Shown: piece after piece, positions 1 to 5,658 of the stretch
How the letters are laid out: each line of letters opens with the position of its first letter
Numbering within the stretch: the first letter of the stretch is position 1
Assembly (NCBI GenBank): GCA_945878795.1
Contig: CAMDWF010000153.1
Location: 1-5,928, forward strand
Origin: Synechococcus sp. UW140
GTDB lineage: Bacteria; Cyanobacteriota; Cyanobacteriia; PCC-6307; Cyanobiaceae
Direction of reading: 5' to 3'
Length of the DNA: 5,928 nt
Program-made: the position numbers and the translations under genes
Notes under the pieces: generated by a model
Seen by the model: only the letters and a program-made list of their open reading frames with translations
The model's database searches: none
What the model was told of the DNA's origin: nothing

Positions 1-1125
1 ACCGTTTACGGCACCGGCTACATCCTTGAGGCTTCCGTGCGGGAGATCGACCCTCCCGGCACCTCCCCTGCCGGCCCAAGCCCCGGGCCCTTGCCTGCCC
101 TGGCCCAAGATGATTACCTTGACGCCCTCCTGGCCCTGCGGCAACAGGATCCCAACCAGCTGGCGTTTTCGGAATCCTTGCTGCGCCGCTGTTTAAAAGT
201 CCAACCCCATTTCACCCCAGCCCTGGTGGCTCTGACGGAAACGCTGATGCTGCAGCGAGCCTGCGGCGGCGACGATCCCACCAGCCTGTCCAAAGAGATT
301 GAAACCCTGGTTGATCAAGCCGAGGCCCAGCAAACCATGACGGATGAGCTGGAGGCCCTGCGGGCCGAAACGATGCTGCAAATCCACCGCCGGCCCCACG
401 AGGCCGCCCAGTCTTTCCAGGTCCACCAGGAGATAGCCAAGGAACCAGGACCTGGGCAGCGAACCTGGGCGAGGATGCTGCTGGGCCTGGGTAAATCCCG
501 GCTGGCTCTGCAGCTGCTGGAGCAGGGATTGGACTTGGAGCGCCCCCATGGCTGGCTCTTGGCGGCCTTGGCCCATGCCCACCTGGGCCAGTTCCAAGCA
601 GCGCTGGACGCCCTGAAGCGACAGCGTCAAACGATCAATCCGGCCTTTGCCTTGCCCCTCAACCATTTATCAGAGGCCCTGATCCTGGCCAGCCAGGGCA
701 ACTCCGAAGCAGCACTCACCAGCTTGTCCACTTCCGGCATTTTGATCAAGCCTTTCGGCAGCCTGCACGCCATCGCCGCCACGGTGCTGGCCTTGGTGGG
801 GCAGCGTTCCCAGGCCCAATCGCTGGTGGCCGAAGCGCACCGCTTGGAGCCCAGGAAGTTGGGCCTGGCCAGCTTGTGGGGCCTGGCAGCCCTAAACCTG
901 GATGACAAAGCGGGAGCGGAACATTTCTTGCAACTGGCCACAACCCATGGCTGCGCCGCCGCGTATTACCTGGTGGATTCGGCTTTCCTGGCCCCCCATC
1001 AGCAAGATGCCGTGGTGACCAACTATCGGCGCAAGGGGAGCGGCCAGCCGCGAGCAAATGCCGAGACCCTAATCGCCATGGTCCCTTGGCGGCCCGAAGG
1101 ACTCAGGGCCATCCAAACAGCCTGA
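1..1125 (+). CDS. Winged-helix DNA-binding protein with TPR-like domain (5' end missing)
   Basis: The reading frame is open from the first base, so the gene starts outside the window; the GTG at 37 is unlikely to be the true start. The first visible residues, TVYGTGYILEA, match the final beta-hairpin of the OmpR/PhoB/CadC-type winged helix (usually 'TVrGvGYrl'). A Pro/Gly-rich linker of about 25 residues follows, then about 330 residues of alternating amphipathic helices. The segment HGWLLAALAHAHLGQFQAAL has the TPR spacing (W, LG, F, A), and FTPALVALTETLM looks like a second repeat. A winged helix fused to C-terminal TPRs is known from CadC/HilA-like and SARP-like transcription factors, where the repeats serve protein contacts or ligand sensing. 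No membrane segment is visible after the DNA-binding domain, so this part is probably cytosolic. Whether a receiver or other domain precedes it cannot be seen. Target genes are unknown. The fold assignment is fairly secure; the specific role is not. Confidence 0.75.
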   Translation, partial: TVYGTGYILEASVREIDPPGTSPAGPSPGPLPALAQDDYLDALLALRQQDPNQLAFSESLLRRCLKVQPHFTPALVALTETLMLQRACGGDDPTSLSKEIETLVDQAEAQQTMTDELEALRAETMLQIHRRPHEAAQSFQVHQEIAKEPGPGQRTWARMLLGLGKSRLALQLLEQGLDLERPHGWLLAALAHAHLGQFQAALDALKRQRQTINPAFALPLNHLSEALILASQGNSEAALTSLSTSGILIKPFGSLHAIAATVLALVGQRSQAQSLVAEAHRLEPRKLGLASLWGLAALNLDDKAGAEHFLQLATTHGCAAAYYLVDSAFLAPHQQDAVVTNYRRKGSGQPRANAETLIAMVPWRPEGLRAIQTA

Positions 1126-1248
1126 TTCGTTGAACGTCTGCTCGTTTTCTGAGCTGACCAATCCCGGCACCTGGGCGGGGTTCGGGGCAAGGGGGATTAC
1201 GGGGCTGGATCAAGCCGATAACGTGGGCCCGCTCGGCCCCTGAATCCC

Positions 1249-1253
1249 GAGGA
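1249..1253 (+). promoter_or_regulatory. Possible Shine-Dalgarno GAGGA before the transglycosylase
   Basis: GAGGA lies 11 nt before an in-frame TTG (1265) and 20 nt before the ATG (1274). If it is used, TTG would be the start and the protein would gain three residues (MPA). Both versions give the same signal peptide. ATG is preferred here because many cyanobacterial genes lack a functional Shine-Dalgarno site and the ATG spacing problem is therefore not decisive. The rest of the 1126-1273 gap holds a small GC hairpin (1225-1239) and no promoter I could recognise. Confidence 0.25.
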
Positions 1254-1273
1254 CCCAGACCCGCTTGCCAGCC

Positions 1274-2317
1274 ATGTCCTCCACCCTTGACCCCCGCAGA
1301 CTCACCCCTCGGCGAGCTCGCCAGGTGCTGATGGGTGTGGCTGCCTCCAGCCTGCTCCTCGGCCTGGTGGCCTGTCTGCCCCCACCGCTCGGATCCGCCC
1401 AGGCCACCGGCGCCCCCAGCCGTGGGGTCGTGGCCCTGCCCACGGATCCCCGCTTGCCCCGGGCCGCCGACGGCCGCCCCTACCCCGTCGTACCAAGCAG
1501 CCCGGCCGCCATCGCTGCGTTACTGGACGCTGTTGAAACGGCACTGCGCTCTGCCACCACCCCAGCCGCCGATTTGGCCCAACTGGGCCACCAGCAGCAG
1601 GTGATCTATCGGGCGTTGGCACCCCGGCCCGACCTGGCCAACCAGGTGCGTGCCTACCTGCCGGGCCGCTGGCAACCGGTGCTGGATCAGCACATGGTGG
1701 CGCGGCGGGCCTTTCTGGAAATGCGCCGCGGCAAAAGCCTGGCCGTGAAAGTACCGGCCTGGCGCATCATCCCCCCCGAGCCAGCTGCCAATCTATTGCG
1801 GCACTACCACGCCGCCGCCGCTGCAACGGGCATTCCCTGGGAGGTGTTGGCGGCGGTGAATCTGGTGGAAAGCGGCATGGGTCGAATCGACGGGGTGTCG
1901 ATTGCCGATGCCCGTGGACCGATGCAATTTCTGCCCTCCACCTGGGCGGAAACGGGCATCGGTAAAGGGGGCGATATTCGCAACCCCCAGGACGCCATCC
2001 ACGCCGCCGCCCGCTACCTGGTGCGTCGCGGCGGCCTCAAGGACATCCGCAAGGGGCTTTGGGGCTACAACAACAGCGACCATTACGGGCGCGCCGTCCT
2101 CGCCTACGCCTCCCTGATCAAGCAAGATCCGGCCGCCTACACCGGCCTTTACCACTGGGAAGTGCATTACCCCACCGTCGCCGGCGACCTCTGGCTAGCA
2201 GTGGGTTATGACCAGCCCAGACCCCTGGCGGTGGCCACCTTCTTGCAACAGTCCCCCGCCAGCGCCCCGCCCGCAGCGGTGGCCGGAATCCTGATCAGCC
2301 AGCAAACCAAGCCTTGA
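1274..2317 (+). CDS. Predicted lipoprotein lytic transglycosylase (SLT-like domain)
   Basis: Lytic transglycosylases cleave the MurNAc-GlcNAc bond of peptidoglycan, forming 1,6-anhydroMurNAc ends, and act in the periplasm. With the ATG start the protein has 347 residues. It begins with a basic n-region (RRLTPRRARQ), then a hydrophobic stretch and the lipobox LVAC, giving Cys34 as the lipidation site. A variable region of about 130 residues follows. The catalytic domain spans about residues 170-287: 'AVNLVESGMGRI' carries the likely catalytic Glu199, 'GPMQFLPSTW' (215-224) is the hallmark second motif, and 'GYNNSDHYGRAV' is the third, substrate-groove motif. The tail 'YHWEVHYPTVAGDLWLAVGY' is typical of this SLT subgroup. 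An in-frame TTG nine bases upstream is an alternative start. The stop overlaps the putative start of the downstream sugar kinase gene, so the two are probably co-transcribed. All key motifs look intact; the family call is strong, the precise substrate preference is not known. Confidence 0.88.
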   Translation: MSSTLDPRRLTPRRARQVLMGVAASSLLLGLVACLPPPLGSAQATGAPSRGVVALPTDPRLPRAADGRPYPVVPSSPAAIAALLDAVETALRSATTPAADLAQLGHQQQVIYRALAPRPDLANQVRAYLPGRWQPVLDQHMVARRAFLEMRRGKSLAVKVPAWRIIPPEPAANLLRHYHAAAAATGIPWEVLAAVNLVESGMGRIDGVSIADARGPMQFLPSTWAETGIGKGGDIRNPQDAIHAAARYLVRRGGLKDIRKGLWGYNNSDHYGRAVLAYASLIKQDPAAYTGLYHWEVHYPTVAGDLWLAVGYDQPRPLAVATFLQQSPASAPPAAVAGILISQQTKP

Positions 2318-3288
2318 CGTCCCCTGCTCCTGCCGACCTTTGCCCGAGCGACCCGAACGCCACGGAAACGCTGACAGCGGTACCTCTGCCCCTGGAGTCC
2401 TTGCCGCCCCTGCCCCCCCTCAACCTGGCGGTGGTCGGGCATGTGGAAATGGTGAGCTTTGTGGAAGTGGCCCAGCTACCGCCGGCGGGCTCGATCACAG
2501 CCGCCAAGGCCTTCCACCAATGCCCCGCCGGCGGCGGTGCAGTGGTAGCCGCCCAGCTAGCGCGACTAACGGGCCAAAAGGTGCATTTTTTTACAGCCCT
2601 GGGGCGCGATGCAATCGGCGAGCAGGCGGCCAGTGAACTGACTGCCATAGGCCTGGAGCTGCATGTGGCCTGGAGGGAGGCCCCGACCCGCCAGGCGATC
2701 ACCTTCGTCGATGGTGATGGCGAGCGCACGATCACGGTGATCGGGGAGCGGCTGGCGGCCAACGGCGGCGATACCTTGCCATGGGAGTCGCTATCCCATT
2801 GCGATGGGGTCTTCGTGACGGCGGCCGACGCAGCTGCCCTGAAACAAGCGCGCCGCGCCAAGGTGCTTACCGCGACGCCGCGCACCCGGCTTGGCGTACT
2901 GCAGGAGGCGGGGGTGCGGCTCGATGCCCTGATCGGCAGTGCCCTTGATCCGGCCGAAACCTATCGAGACGGTGATCTCAATCCACCCCCCACCCTGGTC
3001 ATTCGCACCGAAGGTCCCCGAGGCGGCCAAGTCAGTCCCGGCGGCCGGTTCCTGGCCCCCCAACGGGAGCGACCCGTGGCTGACACCTACGGTGCCGGTG
3101 ATTCCTTTGCCGCCGGAGTGACTGCAGCATTAGCAGCCCAATGGCCACTGGCGGCAGCGATCAGCCTGGGCTGCCACTGTGGCGCCGCCTGTCTGGATGG
3201 CAGAGGACCCTATCGGGGTCAACTCAGACTGGCGGAGTCCGGGGAAGCGTGGGTCCTGGGGTTAGGGGCCGGGTCCGGAAATGGCTGA
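2314..3288 (+). CDS. PfkB-family carbohydrate kinase, substrate unknown
   Basis: PfkB (ribokinase-like) enzymes phosphorylate sugars or nucleosides with ATP in the cytoplasm. The core begins at 'LNLAVVGHVEMV' (about residue 37). The signature-1 region 'CPAGGGAVVAAQLARLTG' (70-87) follows, then 'FFTALGRDAIG', and the decisive signature 2, 'DTYGAGDSFAAG' (257-268), with Asp263 as the catalytic base in the anion-hole motif. The end 'CGAACLDGRGPYRGQL' resembles an uncharacterised PfkB subgroup. The 324-residue length is normal. The canonical Asn of signature 1 (as in ribokinase GGKGANQA) is Val here by my alignment, so the substrate cannot be guessed from ribokinase or fructokinase. The start is uncertain: TTG at 2314 overlaps the transglycosylase stop as TTGA, giving a Pro-rich 36-residue leader, whereas TTG at 2401 would give a compact protein starting just before the core. 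No clear Shine-Dalgarno site supports either. The 3' end overlaps the convergent histidine kinase gene by 65 bp. Confidence 0.82.
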   Translation: MTSPAPADLCPSDPNATETLTAVPLPLESLPPLPPLNLAVVGHVEMVSFVEVAQLPPAGSITAAKAFHQCPAGGGAVVAAQLARLTGQKVHFFTALGRDAIGEQAASELTAIGLELHVAWREAPTRQAITFVDGDGERTITVIGERLAANGGDTLPWESLSHCDGVFVTAADAAALKQARRAKVLTATPRTRLGVLQEAGVRLDALIGSALDPAETYRDGDLNPPPTLVIRTEGPRGGQVSPGGRFLAPQRERPVADTYGAGDSFAAGVTAALAAQWPLAAAISLGCHCGAACLDGRGPYRGQLRLAESGEAWVLGLGAGSGNG

Positions 3289-5377
3289 GGGTATCGAGCA
3301 GATCCTCCGTATCGACCGGCTTGATCAACACGCAGTTCATGCCGGCCTCCAGCAAGGCATTTTCGGATTCGAGAAAGACATCCCCTGTCATGCCGATTAT
3401 GGGTAACTGGTCATAGCAGTGGTCCGGGCGATGGTCGCGGCGGATGCGCCGGACAGCCTCCAAACCACCGATACCGGGCATGCCCATGTCCATCAAAACC
3501 ATCTCTATGGGATGGATGGCCATTAGCGCGAGGGCCTCCTCGCCACTGGCTGCGGCGAAGACCTTGGCGCCATGGATTTCGAGACTCTCTTGTAGACAAT
3601 GGCGCAAACTGTGGTAATTCTCAGCCAGAAGAAGGCGCAATCCAGCCAAACGGGGAGCATCTGGATCAGGCGAAGACATCCCGCAAACCTGGGTCGGCTC
3701 GCCAAAGTCAGAACAAAACCCTGATTCGGCCAACCACACCTTTTCCGGCACCCGCAATGGTAACAGGATGAAGAAAGAACTACCCTGGCCAAGCTGACTA
3801 TCCACCAACAGCTGGCCGCCAAGGGTCTGGACAATTTCGCGACTTATGAATAGCCCCAGACCTGTTCCCTCTTCATCGTTGGTATGGACGTTGTCAAGAC
3901 GGTGAAAGGGCCGAAAGAGATTGGCAATCTCGTTGGCGTCTAGGCCATGGCCCGTATCTTCGACTGCAATGCGCAAGGTATTGTCACTCGCATTGTCGGG
4001 CGGCATTAGACTCCAGTGCAAGCGGATCGTACCTTGACTGGTGAACTTGCAAGCATTAGAGAGCAGGTTGAGGATCACCTGCTTGAGTTTCATCGGATCG
4101 GTGAGAATATAAGCTGGCACGTCAGCGTCAACATCCACCAGAAATTTGAGCCGCTTTCTCTCAAACTGGGGTGTCAGAATCTGATACATGATGTTGTTAA
4201 TATCTCGCAGCGCCATCGGCTCCAAGCGAATTTTAGTTTGCTGGCCTATGGGTCGCTGGGGGTCAAGCAAATCATTTGCTACATCCAAAGCATGTTGACT
4301 GGCCGAGAGAATGGCACCATACCTGGAAGGGCCATCCCGATCTGCATGGGTGGCAATGGCCTGATCTGCATGGTTGCGAATGGCCGCAAGGGGTGTGCGT
4401 ATCTCGTGACTTATACGGCTAATCAAGTTCTTATTTTCAGTCAAAGCCTGGCGAGCGGCGGCACCATTCTTGAGGGCCTGTTGTTCGCTTTCTTTGATCT
4501 GTTCTATCAAAGTTGCCACAATCATAGCGACCAGGCCACTGGTAATCACAAATAGATTAAGCCCGTAAAAATTAGTGGCACCGGAATGCCTGAAAGGTCC
4601 TTCTCCTACGCTAGTTGCCCATAAGGTAACAACGGTAAGATAAAGGGAAGCAAAACAAGCCGCCAAGCGGCCACGCACCAGTCCCGGAATCACCACCAAG
4701 GGCCGATAGAGATCCAGGTTACTGATGAGAGAAAGACCGCCTTGGGTCATAACCACAAAGAAACTGATCCCTTCGGCCATGATCAGGGCTGGCAGCACCG
4801 CATCCACGAGGTTGTCGCGCAGGGAGTGACGACGACTGAACAAAATCAATAAAAGGGGTGTTAGCTGGGCCTGGGCAATACCATTACCCGACCACCAGTT
4901 GAGCCATTCCTGGGTCACAAAAAAGGGATCATTCGGGACATGGCCGGGGTACAAGGCCACCATCCCAAGGGTGGCGCTCAAGGGTTGCAGCACCAAGAAG
5001 ACCAGGGTCACCAGCCACAACAGGTCTGTAAGCCGCTTGAGGTCGGAGCGCAGGTTGAGAAACCCAAAACAAAAGGAACCCACCAGCCCTTCAAGCCCAT
5101 TGGAGAGACCGATCGCCAAAGCAATGCCAAACGGCAAGCCGGCATTGAGGCCCAACAGGCATTGGCCAACGACAATTCCAGGCCAGAGAGCGGGGCCGAA
5201 AAGAATCACCGCCGCCAGGGCAATGCCTTCGGGGGCAAAGAAAACGGGCGTCAATACCAGATGGTTAACACTCACCTGGAAGGAGGCCTGGCCAAAAAGG
5301 AAATAGACAGCAGCCAGCCCACAGGACTGCAGTAGCTGCCGCCTTCCCGGTCGGCAACGACGCAGAAAATCGGCCAT
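3224..5377 (-). CDS. Hybrid sensor histidine kinase: MASE1, HisKA, HATPase, receiver
   Basis: A membrane-bound two-component sensor of 717 residues from the ATG; a TTG 15 bases upstream (5392) would add five residues. Residues about 15-295 form a MASE1-type region with roughly eight hydrophobic segments and the typical 'FFAPEGIALAAVILFG' and 'LWPGI' pattern; its ligand is unknown. A short helical linker leads to the H box SHEIRTPL (phospho-acceptor His324). The ATPase domain has N box NLLSNACKF (Asn441), G1 DTGHGL (Asp474), F box LFRPFHRL and G2 GTGLGL (504-509), so the kinase looks complete. After a linker with two Cys (555, 565), a receiver spans about 580-700: Asp630 in VLMDMGMPG, Thr664 and Lys686 are present, but the acidic pair reads E586-N587 instead of two acids. 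No HPt domain or separate response regulator lies in the window, so phosphotransfer partners must be elsewhere. GC content is lower than in neighbours (58 of 120 at 4141-4260 against 38 of 60 at 2041-2100). Confidence 0.92.
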   Translation of the reverse strand: MADFLRRCRPGRRQLLQSCGLAAVYFLFGQASFQVSVNHLVLTPVFFAPEGIALAAVILFGPALWPGIVVGQCLLGLNAGLPFGIALAIGLSNGLEGLVGSFCFGFLNLRSDLKRLTDLLWLVTLVFLVLQPLSATLGMVALYPGHVPNDPFFVTQEWLNWWSGNGIAQAQLTPLLLILFSRRHSLRDNLVDAVLPALIMAEGISFFVVMTQGGLSLISNLDLYRPLVVIPGLVRGRLAACFASLYLTVVTLWATSVGEGPFRHSGATNFYGLNLFVITSGLVAMIVATLIEQIKESEQQALKNGAAARQALTENKNLISRISHEIRTPLAAIRNHADQAIATHADRDGPSRYGAILSASQHALDVANDLLDPQRPIGQQTKIRLEPMALRDINNIMYQILTPQFERKRLKFLVDVDADVPAYILTDPMKLKQVILNLLSNACKFTSQGTIRLHWSLMPPDNASDNTLRIAVEDTGHGLDANEIANLFRPFHRLDNVHTNDEEGTGLGLFISREIVQTLGGQLLVDSQLGQGSSFFILLPLRVPEKVWLAESGFCSDFGEPTQVCGMSSPDPDAPRLAGLRLLLAENYHSLRHCLQESLEIHGAKVFAAASGEEALALMAIHPIEMVLMDMGMPGIGGLEAVRRIRRDHRPDHCYDQLPIIGMTGDVFLESENALLEAGMNCVLIKPVDTEDLLDTLSHFRTRPLTPGPTLPRTPPV
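4339..4386 (-). repeat. In-frame 24-bp tandem repeat in the kinase gene
   Basis: Two adjacent 24-base units (4339-4362 and 4363-4386) agree at 20 of 24 positions, sharing GATCTGCATGG at the start and AATGGCC near the end. On the coding strand they give AAIRNHAD followed by QAIATHAD (residues 331-338 and 339-346), directly after the H box. The unit length is exactly eight codons, so the frame is kept. The spacing between the H box and the second dimerisation helix still appears normal for HisKA. Confidence 0.7.
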
Positions 5378-5470
5378 CCTTTTTCGAGGCAAAAGCAGGG
5401 AAAGGATAGAAATGGCCTAGGGGTGGCAGGTATGGGCAATATTAACAATGAAAAACAGACCCGGAAGCAA

Positions 5471-5490
5471 GAAAATTAATTTTAATTTTC
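5471..5490. repeat. Perfect inverted repeat, 9-bp arms, possible operator
   Basis: The left arm GAAAATTAA (5471-5479) and the right arm TTAATTTTC (5482-5490) are exact reverse complements around a TT centre. The arms are almost all A/T, so an RNA hairpin would be weak; a DNA-binding site for a dimeric regulator is more likely. The proposed -10 box of the histidine kinase promoter lies within it, which would suit repression or autoregulation. Chance symmetry in an AT-rich stretch is possible. Confidence 0.4.
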
Positions 5491-5508
5491 AATTCAAAAA
5501 GATGTCAA
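5479..5508 (-). promoter_or_regulatory. Candidate sigma-70 promoter for the histidine kinase
   Basis: Read on the minus strand, a perfect -35 box TTGACA (5508-5503) is followed after 18 bp by TAAAAT (5484-5479), which matches the -10 consensus at five of six positions. Transcription would start near 5472 and give a leader of about 95 nt before the ATG at 5377. The upstream flank is A/T-rich, as in UP elements. No experimental support. Confidence 0.5.
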
Positions 5509-5521
5509 AAATGATTATATT
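5493..5521 (+). promoter_or_regulatory. Candidate promoter for the ABC1-like kinase
   Basis: TTCAAA (5493-5498, four of six to consensus) and TATATT (5516-5521, five of six) are 17 bp apart. The element physically overlaps the -35 box of the minus-strand promoter, so the two polymerase sites would compete. AT-rich DNA yields such matches by chance, and other -10-like hexamers (TATTAT at 5518, TAAAAT at 5551) are nearby, so the exact position is uncertain. Confidence 0.3.
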
Positions 5522-5658
5522 ATTCGGCATAAATTCATCTCGCCTGGTCCTAAAATCCTCAGAATAAGTTATATACAGCCCCTGTTGCCTCGTCACGCAC
5601 CCCGCCAGGTGCCCTAAAACGAAGTAACCCTGCCCGGCACCGCCGGCCCCTTCCCCCA

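Larger units (their letters stand above)
5378..5658. other. Divergent intergenic region with AT-rich island
   Basis: This 281-bp gap separates the divergently transcribed histidine kinase and ABC1-like kinase genes. Its centre, 5471-5540, has only 13 G/C in 70 bases, in contrast to the GC-rich flanks. It holds an inverted repeat, candidate promoters on both strands, and A/T tracts (5486-5489, 5496-5500, 5507-5511) whose centres are about 10.5-11 bp apart, a spacing that favours intrinsic DNA bending. If the plus promoter is right, the ABC1 gene has a leader of about 130 nt, in which I see no recognisable riboswitch. No small ORF with convincing features was found here. Confidence 0.6.

Noticed and set aside
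1132..1149. AACG/CGTT hairpin followed by Ts after the TPR regulator gene
   Set aside because: A 4-bp stem with a short T-run is too weak to call a terminator.
1225..1239. GC hairpin GGGCC-CGCTC-GGCCC upstream of the transglycosylase as a terminator
   Set aside because: Only a 5-bp stem and no T-run afterwards, and too far from the preceding stop to be convincing.
2295..2885. 197-codon open frame antisense to the PfkB kinase gene
   Set aside because: Ser/Ala/Arg-rich composition typical of an antisense shadow in GC-rich DNA; the opposite strand has clear PfkB motifs.
3206..3220. GACCC-TATCG-GGGTC hairpin just past the histidine kinase stop (minus strand)
   Set aside because: Five base pairs, no U-tract on the minus strand, and within PfkB coding sequence.
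3655..3740. Two cysteines in the linker before the receiver (residues 555 and 565) as a redox or metal site
   Set aside because: The spacing and context fit no motif I know, and the linker is poorly conserved in general, so there is no real support.
4016..4555. 180-codon open frame on the + strand antisense to the histidine kinase
   Set aside because: It lies wholly inside the conserved HisKA/HATPase coding region, shows no recognisable domain, and is explained by the codon pattern of the real gene.
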